Shown here in pieces: positions 1 to 7,985 of a DNA stretch of 10,168 nucleotides; within the stretch, counting starts at the first letter, position 1, and every line of letters starts with the position of its first letter. The stretch is from assembly GCA_003242275.1 (NCBI GenBank), contig QGUX01000112.1, positions 1-10,168 on the forward strand, given 5' to 3'. The stretch comes from Pseudomonadota bacterium. GTDB taxonomy: Bacteria > Pseudomonadota > Gammaproteobacteria > Steroidobacterales > Steroidobacteraceae. The position numbers and the translations under genes were made by a program. The notes under the pieces were generated by a model that was given only the letters and a program-made list of their open reading frames with translations, was not told the origin of the DNA and made no database searches.

Positions 1-31
1 CTCCACAACCCCCACGAACGTGTCCGGTTGT

Positions 32-143
32 GCTGTGGGGGGGGGAGGGGCGCGCAAGTTCCGGCCCAACCCCTGCCCTTCCAGGTCACCGCCAAGGTCC
101 ATGCCCCGGCTGTCCGCCGCGCGCCCCTCCCCCCCCCCACAGC
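32..143. repeat. Inverted repeat, 24/25-base arms with G9/C10 cores
   Basis: The left arm at 32-55 reads GCTGT, nine G, then AGGGGCGCGC. The right arm at 119-143 reads GCGCGCCCCT, ten C, then ACAGC. The two arms are exact reverse complements except for one base in the length of the homopolymer. Pairing stops abruptly at both borders (31 against 144, 56 against 118). The 63-base middle (56-118) shows no gene. In RNA from either strand this would fold into a very stable long stem. It could be a transcript-end structure after the yegD-like gene, a REP-doublet-like intergenic element, or a fold-back artefact at the end of the fragment. No U tract follows, so it is not a classical terminator. Confidence 0.75.
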
Positions 144-158
144 GCGACCGCGCGGTAT

Positions 159-171
159 CGAAGCGCCTTCG
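159..171 (-). other. Small hairpin 13 bases after the yegD-like stop codon
   Basis: On the minus strand CGAAG, loop GCG, CTTCG forms a perfect 5-bp stem, followed directly by the palindrome ACCGCGCGGT at 147-156. Together they could mark the end of the liv-yegD transcript. There is no U run, so a role as an intrinsic terminator is not supported; this is a weak structural observation. Confidence 0.25.
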
Positions 172-183
172 CCCGATCCAGCC

Positions 184-1602
184 TCAGCCCCCGTGCGCGT
201 GGAAGTTCGCAATCGCCAGCCCGCACGCCACGCTGGTGAACGGATCATGCCCCTCGACCCGCCCCGGGAAGATGGACTCGAGCAGGTTGCGCACGGCCAC
301 GATCTCCGAAGTACCTCCAGTGCGGATCACCGCATCGACCTGATCGGCCCGCACCCCCGCCGCCTGCAGCACGGCCTCGACGCACTCCCGCGTCCGCGCC
401 AGCACCGGCTCGATGATGGCGTCGAACCGCGCCCGCGTGAACGGCACGTTGAGGTTCAGCTCCGGAATGTCGATGCTGGTCTCCATTGAACTCGACAGCT
501 CGATCTTGGCCCGCCGGATGGCCTGGAAGCAGTTGTAGCTGTAGTTGAAGGTGATCAGGTCCAGCAGCCGCTGGAACTTCACCGCCGCCGGGCCACCGCG
601 CGCGATGCGGTCCACCACCATGGCGCGGGTCTGGTTCTGGTTCAGCAGGAAGGTGGTGGGCCAGTTGATGATGCGGGCCTCGAATTCCTCGAAGGGGAAC
701 AGGGTGTCGACCACGCGGCCGTCGACCTCTCGCACCCAGCGCTCGCCCTTGCCGAGCTCGGGGAACAGCACCTGCTCGAAGATGAGCTGGTCGATGCGGT
801 CGCCGCCCAGCGCCATGCCGTGGGTGGCCAGCACCTCGAAGCGGCCGCCGGGTCCGAAGCGCACCACGGCGAGGTCCAGCGTGCCGCCGCCGAAGTCCAC
901 GGTCAGCGCGATGCCGGGCTGCTGGCGGCGCGCGCCGTGCAGCCACGACAGGGTCGCGGCCACGGGCTCGGGATAGAACTGCGCCACGGCAAGGCCGGCG
1001 TGCTCGTAGGCCTCGGCCAGGCGCGCCTGCGCGACGGCGTCGCGGTTCTCCGCCCGGCCCTCGAAGGTCACGGGACGGCCGGCGTGCAGCGGCGGCAGCG
1101 GCGCGCCGGGCTCGCGCTCGAGCGCGGCGCGGATGTGCTGCAGGATAGGCGTGAGCAGCGCCACCAGGCGATAGTGGCGGCCGAACACGGACAGGCGCTC
1201 GGTGTCGGAATCGCCGAGCAGGCGCTTGAGGCCCAGGAACAGCCGCCCGGGCAGCGTGCGGTCCTGCAGCGGGCCGTAGACCACGTTGCGCTCGGTCTGC
1301 AGGCGCGAGATGTCCTCGCCGGTCTCATTGCCCTGCACGGTGGAGGCGGCCTCGCCGACCACCTCGGCCACCAGCTCGACGCGGCGGCCGCGGTTCTCCT
1401 CCACGTAGCGCTCGATGGCCTCGCTGCCGGTGACGGCGGCATAGCCGCGGTCGAGGTGGATGGCGGTGGGCAGGATGGGGCTGCCGCGGTCGAGCACCAC
1501 GCGGTGCAGCCGCTCGCCGTCGAACCACGCGGCCGCCGAGTTGGACGTGCCGAAATCGATGCCGATGCCGATGCGCGCCGGCCTGCCGCGTGCCGGAACC
1601 AT
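184..1602 (-). CDS. yegD: YegD-like Hsp70-family protein (actin-fold ATPase)
   Basis: A 472-residue protein with the nucleotide-binding fold of the Hsp70/actin family. Visible motifs are phosphate-1 GIDFGTSNS (residues 14-22), a connect-type EPVAA (212-216), phosphate-2 DFGGGTLD (236-243), GGD at 266-268, and the adenosine loop RTGGTSEI (427-434), ending in a GLAIA helix. It stops just after the ATPase domain, so there is no DnaK-type substrate-binding domain or lid. This architecture and length match E. coli YegD (about 450 residues), whose function is not established. The ATG lies 9 bases after the livF stop, and its Shine-Dalgarno GAGGG overlaps that stop codon, so translation is probably coupled to livF. 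The family call is firm. A chaperone or other role is not shown, and any link to amino acid uptake is inference from position. Confidence 0.9.
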   Translation of the reverse strand: MVPARGRPARIGIGIDFGTSNSAAAWFDGERLHRVVLDRGSPILPTAIHLDRGYAAVTGSEAIERYVEENRGRRVELVAEVVGEAASTVQGNETGEDISRLQTERNVVYGPLQDRTLPGRLFLGLKRLLGDSDTERLSVFGRHYRLVALLTPILQHIRAALEREPGAPLPPLHAGRPVTFEGRAENRDAVAQARLAEAYEHAGLAVAQFYPEPVAATLSWLHGARRQQPGIALTVDFGGGTLDLAVVRFGPGGRFEVLATHGMALGGDRIDQLIFEQVLFPELGKGERWVREVDGRVVDTLFPFEEFEARIINWPTTFLLNQNQTRAMVVDRIARGGPAAVKFQRLLDLITFNYSYNCFQAIRRAKIELSSSMETSIDIPELNLNVPFTRARFDAIIEPVLARTRECVEAVLQAAGVRADQVDAVIRTGGTSEIVAVRNLLESIFPGRVEGHDPFTSVACGLAIANFHAHGG

Positions 1603-1611
1603 GGCTTTCCC

Positions 1612-2318
<707 letters not shown>

Positions 2319-2319
<1 letters not shown>

Positions 2320-3110
2320 CAGCCGTTCGCCGCCGCCGCGGGCGCTTCCTCGCCGAGGTAGGCCTCGATCACCTTCGGGTCCGAGCGCACCGCCGCGGGC
2401 GGTCCCTCCGCGATCTTCACGCCATGGTCCAGCACCACGATGCGCTCGCAGATGCGCATCACCAGCGGCATGTCGTGCTCGACCAGCAGGATGGTGGTGC
2501 CGAAGCGCTGGCGGATGCCGGCGATCAGGTTGGTCAGGTTCACCTTCTCGGTGGGATTCATGCCGGCGGCCGGCTCGTCCAGCAGCAGCAGGCGCGGCCG
2601 CGTGGCCAGCGCGCGCACGATCTCCACGCAGCGCTGGCTGCCGTAGGGCAGGCTCCTGGCCGGCTCGTCGGCCACGCGCGTGAGGCCGAACATCTCCAGC
2701 AGCTCCATGACCTGCCGGTCCACCTCGGCCTCGGCGCGACGGAACGCGGGCGTGCGCAGCAGCGCGCCGCCGGCGCGGTGGGCGAGGTGGCGGTTGAAGG
2801 CCACGCGCACGTTGTCGGCCACCGACATCGAGCCGAACAGGCGGATGTTCTGGAAGGTGCGCGAGATGCCCAGGCGCGCGATCTGCCAGGGCGCAAGGCC
2901 CGCCAGCGAGGTCCCGCCCAGGCGCAGCGACCCCGAGGTGGGCGCGTACACGCCGGTGATCAGGTTGAACACGCTGGTCTTGCCGGCGCCGTTGGGGCCG
3001 ATCAGGCCCATCAGCGCGCCCTCCTCCAGCACGAAGGACAGCTCGCTGACTGCGGTCAGGCCGCCGAAGCGCAGCGTGCAGTGCTCCAGCGTCAGCAGCG
3101 CGCCGCTCAT
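2319..3110 (-). CDS. livG: Liv-type ABC transporter ATP-binding protein LivG
   Basis: The second ATPase of the importer, 263 residues from the ATG at 3110. The open frame extends upstream, but that extension overlaps livM and has no homology to the family, whereas this ATG gives MSGALLTLEH followed by the normal first strand. Motifs are Walker A GPNGAGKTS (38-46), Q-loop TFQNIRLF (85-92), signature-region LPYGSQR (154-160), Walker B LLLLDEPAAGMNP (174-186) and switch EHD (211-213). The AAGMNP stretch after Walker B and the GLAPWQIARLGI region are typical of LivG. The C-terminus carries a short Ala-rich tail. The start overlaps the livM stop by 4 bases (ATGA), and the stop overlaps the livF start by 1 base. 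Confidence 0.95.
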
Positions 3111-4057
3111 GCGCCGGCTCCTCCCGCCCTGCGGGCGCGCGGACCCCAGCGGAACAGTCCCTGCGGGCGTGCGATCATCAGCACCACGATCAGCAGCGAG
3201 TAGAGGATCATGCGCAGGTCGCCGAACTGGCGCAGCGTCTCCCCCGCCAGCGTCAGCAGGATGGCCGCGGCGATCACACCGGCGGTGTTGCCCATGCCGC
3301 CCAGGATCACCATCACCACGATCTCGATGGAGCGCTCGAAGCCGAAGCCCTGCGGCGCGATGTACTGGCGGAAATGCGCGTACACGCCGCCCGCGATGCC
3401 GGCGAAGAAGGCGCCGACCAGGAAGGCGATGATCTTGTAGCGCACGGTGTTGATGCCCATGGCCTCGGCGGCGATCTCGTCGTCGGCCACGGCGATGAAG
3501 CCGCGGCCCCAGCTCGAGTGCACCAGGGCCCAGATGGCGTAGATGGTCACCACCGCGATGCCCAGCGACCAGCCGAGGCTGGTATAGCCGGGAATGCCGG
3601 CCAGGCCGCGCGCACCGCCCACCGCGTCGATGTTCTGCAGCAGCACGCGGATGATCTCGCCGAAGCCCAGCGTCATGATGGCGAGGTAGTCGCCGCGCAG
3701 GCGCAGCGAGGGCACGCCGACCACGAAGCCGGCCAGCGCGGCCGCGCAGCCACCGGCCAGCAGCGCCACGGCGAATACCAGCCACTCCTGCCCGCCCAAC
3801 ACCGACAGCAGCGCGCTGCCGGCACTGGTGGTGAGCACCGCGGCCACGTAGGCGCCCACGCCCATGAAGCCGGCATGGCCGAGCGAGAACTGGCCGGTGT
3901 AGCCGTTGATCAGGTTCAGGCTCACGGCCAGCGTGACGTTGATGCCGCAGGTGACGGCGATGTCGAGGTAGTAGGGGTTGTAGCGACCCGACAGCGCCGA
4001 GGCCGCCACCACCACGGCCAGCGCGGCCAGGAGCACGTACTGGGCCCGCGAGAGCAT
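3107..4057 (-). CDS. livM: Liv-type ABC transporter permease LivM
   Basis: Inner-membrane permease of the HAAT importer, partner of LivH. From the ATG at 4057 it has 316 residues. A GTG three bases earlier (4060) is also possible and would overlap the livH stop as GTGA. I prefer the ATG because GGAG lies 8 bases upstream of it. Family signatures are NLINGYTGQFSLGHAGFMG (48-66), LRLRGDYLAIMTLGFGEI (118-135), the EAMGINTVRYK loop (198-208) that should contact the ATPases, and ILGGMGNTAG (251-260). About eight to ten hydrophobic segments are visible, as usual for LivM. The stop overlaps the livG start (ATGA). It probably works with the neighbouring lipoprotein, LivH, LivG and LivF. Confidence 0.94.
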   Translation of the reverse strand: MLSRAQYVLLAALAVVVAASALSGRYNPYYLDIAVTCGINVTLAVSLNLINGYTGQFSLGHAGFMGVGAYVAAVLTTSAGSALLSVLGGQEWLVFAVALLAGGCAAALAGFVVGVPSLRLRGDYLAIMTLGFGEIIRVLLQNIDAVGGARGLAGIPGYTSLGWSLGIAVVTIYAIWALVHSSWGRGFIAVADDEIAAEAMGINTVRYKIIAFLVGAFFAGIAGGVYAHFRQYIAPQGFGFERSIEIVVMVILGGMGNTAGVIAAAILLTLAGETLRQFGDLRMILYSLLIVVLMIARPQGLFRWGPRARRAGGAGA

Positions 4058-4944
4058 CACACCTTCTCCGCGTGGCGGCTGCCCAGCAGGCCGGTGGGCC
4101 GGAGCAGCAGGATCAGGATCAGCACCGCGAAGGCCACCGCATCGCGGTAGGTGGAACCGCCCAGGCCCACCACGGTGGTTTCCACCAGCCCGATGACCAG
4201 CCCACCCACGGCCGCACCGGCGATGTTGCCGATGCCGCCCAGCACCGCCGCCACGAAGGCCTTCAGGCCCGGCAGCGTGCCCATCAGCGGGTCGATGGAG
4301 GGATAGTTCGAGGCGTACAGGATGCCGCCGGCCGCGGCCATGGCCGAGCCCAGCGCGAAGGTGAAGGAGATGATGCGGTCGTTGTTGATGCCCATCAGCG
4401 AGGCGGCCGTCTGGTTGAACGACACCGCCCGCATCGCCGTGCCCACGCGGGTGTGCAGCACGATGTAGCGCAGCGCGAACAGCAGCACCAGCGTGACCAC
4501 GAACACCATCACCTGCACGCTGGAGATGACGATGCCGCCGAACTCGAAGTGCCGCACCGGGAACAGTGCCGGGAAGGAGCGCGGGTTGGCGCCGAAGATG
4601 CGCTGTCCCAGGTTCTGCAGCAGCAGCGACACGCCGATGGCGGTGATCAGCGCGGTGAGCGTGGAGCGGCCGCGCAGCGGCCGGTACGCCAGCTTCTCGA
4701 TCAGCACGCCGAGCAGCGCGCAGATCAGCATCGCGCCCACCAGCACCGTGATGCCGCCCAGCGCCCCGGCGGGCGCGACGCGCGAGAGGAAGTAGCCGGA
4801 GAACGCGCCCACCATGAACACCTCGCTGTGGGCGAAGTTGATGAAGCGCAGCACCCCGTACACCATGGTGTAGCCGAGCGCGATCAGCGCGTAGATCGAC
4901 CCCAGCGCGAGGCCGTTCAGTACCTGCTGCAGCAGCTCGGTCAC
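4057..4944 (-). CDS. livH: Liv-type ABC transporter permease LivH
   Basis: Inner-membrane permease, 295 residues, pairing with LivM to form the translocation path. It starts with GTG at 4944. The first residues MTELLQQVLNGLALGSIYAL align with the usual LivH N-terminus, so this start is well supported even though no strong Shine-Dalgarno is seen. Signatures are NGLALGSIYALIALGYTMV (10-28), INFAHSEV (35-42), the cytoplasmic loop AVSFNQTAASLMGIN (173-187) that corresponds to the ATPase-contact region, GLKAFVAAVLGGIGN (226-240) and LRPTGLLG (281-288). Seven to eight hydrophobic segments are visible. The gene starts 25 bases after the binding-protein gene and its TGA stop overlaps the livM start region. 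Confidence 0.94.
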   Translation of the reverse strand: MTELLQQVLNGLALGSIYALIALGYTMVYGVLRFINFAHSEVFMVGAFSGYFLSRVAPAGALGGITVLVGAMLICALLGVLIEKLAYRPLRGRSTLTALITAIGVSLLLQNLGQRIFGANPRSFPALFPVRHFEFGGIVISSVQVMVFVVTLVLLFALRYIVLHTRVGTAMRAVSFNQTAASLMGINNDRIISFTFALGSAMAAAGGILYASNYPSIDPLMGTLPGLKAFVAAVLGGIGNIAGAAVGGLVIGLVETTVVGLGGSTYRDAVAFAVLILILLLRPTGLLGSRHAEKV

Positions 4945-4969
4945 GGGGCGCTGTGCCTGGCGTCGCGAG

Positions 4970-6133
4970 CTAGGGCGAGACCGTCTCCAGGTACTGGAAG
5001 CGCCCGTTCTTCACCGTGATGATCACCGCGGACTTGGAGGCGTCGCGGTTCTCGTCCAGCGTGGTCACGCCGGTGACGCCCGGGAAGTCGCGCGTGGCCG
5101 CGATGGCCTCGCGCAGCGCGGCGGCCTCGGTGGTGCCGGCGCGGCGGATGGCGTCGGCCAGCACCTGCACGGAGTCGTAGCCCAGCGCCGCCATCGCGTC
5201 GGGCACCTGCCCGCCGTACTCGGCCTTGTAGGCCTCCACGAACTGCTGCACGCGCGGGTCGGTGCTCTCGGGCGAGAAATGGGTGGAGTAGTAGGTGCCC
5301 TCCAGCGCCTGCGCGCCGGCGATCTGGATCAGCTCCGGCGCCTCCCAGCCGTCGCCGCCGAACAGCGGCACGTTGATGCCGAGCTGGCGCGCCTGCGCCA
5401 CGATCAGGCCCACGTCGGTGTAGTAGCCGGGCACCAGGATGGCGTCGGGGTTGGCGGCCTTGATGGTGGTGAGCTGGGCGCGGAAGTCCTTCTCGCCGCC
5501 GGTGTACTTCTCGTCGGCGACGATGGTGCCACCCCCCGCCAGCCAGGGCTCGCGGAAGTACTGCGCCAGGCCCACGCTGTAGGCCTGCGACACGTCGGAC
5601 AGGATGGCCACCTTCTGCGCCTTGAGCGAGTTCCTGGCGAAATTGGCCAGCAGCCGCCCCTGGAAGGGATCGGTGAAGCACACGCGAAACACGTATTCGC
5701 CGGTCCGCGTGACCTGCGGGTTGGTGGATGAGGGGGAGATCATCGGCACCTTGTACTGCTGCGCGATGGGTGCCACCTCCAGCGAGCGGCCGGAGGCGAC
5801 CTCGCCCAGCAGCGCCACCACCCGGTCGCGGGTGATCAGCTTCTTGGCGATGGTGGCCGACTCGCCCTGCATGCTGCGGTTGTCCTCGTACACCAGCTCC
5901 AGCGGCTTGCCGAGCACGCCGCCGGCGGCGTTGATCTCCTTGATGGCCAGCAGCGTGCCGCGGTGCGAGGAGGTGCCGAAGGTGGCTTCCTTGCCGGTCA
6001 GCGAGGCGAACTCGCCGATGCGGATGGTGTCGCCGGCAGCGCCGGCGTCACCGGAACCGGAACCGGAGCAACCCGCGAGCAGCGTGGCGCCGGCGAGCAT
6101 GCCGGCCAGCAGGGCAAAGCGACGGTTCTTCAT
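4970..6133 (-). CDS. livK: Liv-type amino acid ABC transporter substrate-binding lipoprotein
   Basis: A 387-residue type I binding protein (Peripla_BP_6 / HAAT family) that captures the substrate outside the inner membrane for LivHMGF. The N-terminus has charged MKNRR, a hydrophobic stretch, and a lipobox LAGC (19-22), with Cys22 the likely lipidated residue, then a flexible Ser/Gly/Ala linker (23-35). The body begins TIRIGEFASLTG (36-47). It includes SSHRGTLLAIKEINAAGG (55-72), the ligand-region SPSSTNPQVT (133-142), GYYTDVGL (236-243), GGDGWEAPEL (259-268) and GYDSVQVLADAI (318-329). The Ser/Thr-rich and GGDGW stretches are typical of amino acid binders. Branched-chain or related amino acids are the likely substrate, but other HAAT substrates such as amides cannot be excluded. 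AAGGA-type pairing upstream of the ATG is distant (about 12 bases). This is probably the first gene of its operon. Confidence 0.92.
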   Translation of the reverse strand: MKNRRFALLAGMLAGATLLAGCSGSGSGDAGAAGDTIRIGEFASLTGKEATFGTSSHRGTLLAIKEINAAGGVLGKPLELVYEDNRSMQGESATIAKKLITRDRVVALLGEVASGRSLEVAPIAQQYKVPMISPSSTNPQVTRTGEYVFRVCFTDPFQGRLLANFARNSLKAQKVAILSDVSQAYSVGLAQYFREPWLAGGGTIVADEKYTGGEKDFRAQLTTIKAANPDAILVPGYYTDVGLIVAQARQLGINVPLFGGDGWEAPELIQIAGAQALEGTYYSTHFSPESTDPRVQQFVEAYKAEYGGQVPDAMAALGYDSVQVLADAIRRAGTTEAAALREAIAATRDFPGVTGVTTLDENRDASKSAVIITVKNGRFQYLETVSP

Positions 6134-6177
6134 GGCGGTGCCGTTTCCTTTACCAGGGGCTTGCGGATGAAGGCCCG

Positions 6178-6205
6178 AGTATAGATTGACCGGCGGCGGA
6201 ATCCA
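6178..6205 (-). promoter_or_regulatory. Candidate sigma-70 promoter for the liv-yegD operon
   Basis: On the minus strand TATACT (6178-6183) matches the -10 consensus at five of six positions and stands out in GC-rich surroundings. Sixteen bases upstream is TGGATT (6200-6205), only a weak -35 match. A start near 6171 would leave a leader of just under 40 bases before the ATG at 6133. The AT-rich box in an otherwise GC-rich gap and the change of function across the gap support a promoter here. No operator is recognised with confidence. Confidence 0.5.
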
Positions 6206-6213
6206 GCCGCCGC
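6193..6213 (-). other. GC hairpin between terC and livK
   Basis: The minus strand reads GCGGCGG, a 7-base loop, CCGCCGC, a perfect 7-bp stem 48 bases after the terC stop codon. It could help end the secDF-terC transcript or stabilise its 3' end. It is not followed by a U run and it overlaps the weak -35 box of the candidate liv promoter, so its role is uncertain. Confidence 0.4.
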
Positions 6214-6260
6214 GCCCCGTTCCGGGCCCCGCGATGCACGGGCCGTGAAGTGGGTTCGGC

Positions 6261-6995
6261 CTACTGCTTCTGGCGCTGGCGGTCCAGCGCCTTGCGCAGG
6301 CGCAGGTTGATCATCTCCACGCCCACCGAGAAGGCCATGGCGAAGTACAGGTAGCCCTTCGGCACGTGCGTGTCGAGGCCGTCGGCCACCAGCGCCACGC
6401 CCACCAGGATCAGGAAGGCCAGCGCCAGCACCTTCACCGTCGGATGCTCGTCCACGAAATTCGAGATCGGGCCGGCCAGCAGCAGCATCACCAGGATGGC
6501 CGCCACGATGGCCGCCACCATGATGGGCACCTGGTGCGGCTCGGCCAGGCCCACGGCGGTGAACACCGAGTCGAGCGAGAACACGATGTCGATGACGCCG
6601 ATCTGCACGATGATCAGGATGAAGTTCGAGAACGCGCGCGCGCTGCGCTCCTCCTCGGCGCCCTCCAGCGTGTGGTGGATCTCCAGCACGCTCTTGCCCA
6701 GCAGGAACAGGCCGCCCAGGATCAGCACCAGGTCGCGGCCGGAGATCTCGTTGCCGAGCAACGTGAACCAGGGGCGCGTGAGGCCGATCAGCCACACGAT
6801 CGACAGCAGCAGCGCGATGCGCGTGCCCATCGCCACCAGCAGGCCGAAGTTGCGCGCCTTCGCGCGCTGGGCCGGCGGCAGGCGCCCCACCAGCACCGAA
6901 ATGAAGATGATGTTGTCGATGCCGAGGACGATCTCGAGCGCCGACAGCGTGACGAAGGCCAGCCACGCCTGCGGATCGGTCAGCAGCTCGAGCAC
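6261..6995 (-). CDS. TerC-family integral membrane protein, YgdQ-like
   Basis: A 244-residue membrane protein of the TerC family, closest by eye to E. coli YgdQ. The two family acidic motifs are present: LEIVLGIDNIIF (20-31) and VIDIVFSLDSV (134-144). Also seen are EISGRDLVLILGGLFLLGK (83-101), DEHPTVKVLALAFLILVG (182-199) and HVPKGYLYFAM (210-220). About seven hydrophobic segments are visible, with a basic C-terminal tail and no CBS or CorC domain. It starts with GTG at 6995 behind GAGGGG at a spacing of 8; this start matches the usual N-terminus (TDPQAWLAF). Several TerC proteins are linked to manganese export or metal handling, so that is the best role, though the substrate is not shown by the sequence. 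It begins 23 bases after secF and is probably co-transcribed with it. No Mn riboswitch fits in that gap. Confidence 0.9.
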   Translation of the reverse strand: MLELLTDPQAWLAFVTLSALEIVLGIDNIIFISVLVGRLPPAQRAKARNFGLLVAMGTRIALLLSIVWLIGLTRPWFTLLGNEISGRDLVLILGGLFLLGKSVLEIHHTLEGAEEERSARAFSNFILIIVQIGVIDIVFSLDSVFTAVGLAEPHQVPIMVAAIVAAILVMLLLAGPISNFVDEHPTVKVLALAFLILVGVALVADGLDTHVPKGYLYFAMAFSVGVEMINLRLRKALDRQRQKQ

Positions 6996-7018
6996 TGTCC
7001 TCGCCCCTCAGGCCCGCA

Positions 7019-7954
7019 TCAGGGCAGGCTGTCCGCTTCGCGCACCCTCGCCGGCGGGAAGATGTGCTCGGCCTTCAGGCCCAGGTCCAGCGCGATGGCG
7101 GAGGAGATGTAGATCGACGAATAGGCCCCGGCCAGGATGCCGATCACCAGCGCCTCGGAGAAGCCGCGCAGCGACGGCCCGCCCCAGATCAGCAGCGCCA
7201 CCACCACGATCAGCGTGGTCACCTTGGTCATGATGGTGCGCGAGAGGGTCTGGTTGATGGACTGGTTCAGCACCAGCTCGGGCGCCAGGCGGCGATTGGC
7301 CTCGAATCGCTCGCGGATGCGGTCGAAGATGATGATGGTGTCGTTCAGCGAGTAGCCCACCACGGCCAGCAGCGCCGCCACCACCGCGAGGTCGAACGGG
7401 GTCTGCACCAGCGCGAACCAGCCGATGATGAGGATGGGGTCGTGGATCAGCGCGATGATGGCGCCGGCCGACAGTCGCCAGGTGTGGAACCGGAAGGCGA
7501 TGTAGAAGAACACCATCAGCAGCGTCAGCGTCAGCGCCCAGATGGCGGCATTGCGCAGTTCCCGGCCCACCTGCGGTCCGACGAACTCCAGCGGCTTGAT
7601 CTCCACGGCCGGATCGATGCTGGTGAGCGCCGCGGCCACCTTCTCGCGCGCCCGGTCGGCGGTCAGCGAGGGATCGGGGGCGAGGCGTGCGGTCACGTCG
7701 CGCACGGTGCCGAACACCTGCACCACCGGATCCTGGAAGCCCTGCTCCTCCAGCGCGGCGCGCGTGCGCTCCACGTCGGCGGGCCCGCTGAAGGTGGCCT
7801 CGACGATGGTGCCGCCGGTGAAGTCCACGGTCAGGTTCAGCCCACGGGTGAAGAACAGCACCACGGAGCCCACCGCCATGAAGATGGACAGCGCATACCA
7901 GATGCGCCGCGTGGCCAGGAACGGGAAGTCGGTCTGCTTGCGGAAGAATTCCAC
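7019..7954 (-). CDS. secF: Protein translocase subunit SecF
   Basis: Inner-membrane partner of SecD; the SecDF pair uses proton flow to complete export of proteins through SecYEG. The protein has 311 residues: a first membrane segment (about 18-36), the periplasmic P4 domain opening with DFTGGTIVEATF (44-55), then five membrane segments from about 135 onward. The signature VGYSLNDTIIIFDRIRE (199-215) includes Asp205, at the place of the functionally important aspartate in this helix, and QTLSRTIMT (235-243) follows. It starts with GTG at 7954, supported by AGGGGA about 9 bases upstream and by the family N-terminus. It begins 31 bases after secD. A small oddity is HDPI (171-174), where I would expect HDV in most SecF proteins. 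Confidence 0.96.
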   Translation of the reverse strand: MEFFRKQTDFPFLATRRIWYALSIFMAVGSVVLFFTRGLNLTVDFTGGTIVEATFSGPADVERTRAALEEQGFQDPVVQVFGTVRDVTARLAPDPSLTADRAREKVAAALTSIDPAVEIKPLEFVGPQVGRELRNAAIWALTLTLLMVFFYIAFRFHTWRLSAGAIIALIHDPILIIGWFALVQTPFDLAVVAALLAVVGYSLNDTIIIFDRIRERFEANRRLAPELVLNQSINQTLSRTIMTKVTTLIVVVALLIWGGPSLRGFSEALVIGILAGAYSSIYISSAIALDLGLKAEHIFPPARVREADSLP

Positions 7955-7985
7955 TTGTCTTATCCCCTGTGAACCGCCGCGGCCA

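Larger units (their letters stand above)
1..183. other. Non-coding left edge downstream of the yegD-like gene
   Basis: No credible gene is seen on either strand. The forward open frames that start here run antisense through the yegD-like gene and look like shadows of its GC-rich codons. The stretch is rich in homopolymers (G9 near 37-45, C10 near 129-138) and in self-complementary pieces: the long inverted repeat at 32-143, a short repeat CACAACC (4-10) facing GGTTGTG (26-32), the 10-base palindrome ACCGCGCGGT (147-156), and a small hairpin at 159-171. The base texture differs from the coding part and could reflect the edge of a low-quality read. Confidence 0.6.

Noticed and set aside
32..143. 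Intrinsic terminator after the yegD-like gene
   Set aside because: The stem would be strong, but the 63-base loop and the lack of a U run on either strand do not fit the classical form.
3111..3785. Possible 225-residue N-terminal extension of LivG
   Set aside because: The frame is open but overlaps livM almost throughout and is Arg/Gly-rich without homology. The ATG at 3110 gives the normal LivG start and an ATGA overlap with livM.
3374..5019. Long plus-strand frames opposite livM and livH
   Set aside because: Composition is dominated by His, Gln, Arg and Ala from complementing membrane-protein codons, and no domain is visible. They are shadows of the liv genes.
6045..6067. Short tandem repeat GGAACC in the binding-protein gene
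   Set aside because: It only encodes the Ser/Gly linker after the lipobox Cys; too short and explained by the protein.
6996..7018. yybP-ykoY type Mn riboswitch before the TerC gene
   Set aside because: Such riboswitches precede some TerC-family genes, but the gap after secF is only 23 bases and no such structure can fit.
7064..7972. 302-codon plus-strand frame opposite secF
   Set aside because: Full antisense overlap with a clear secF, no recognisable motif, biased composition.
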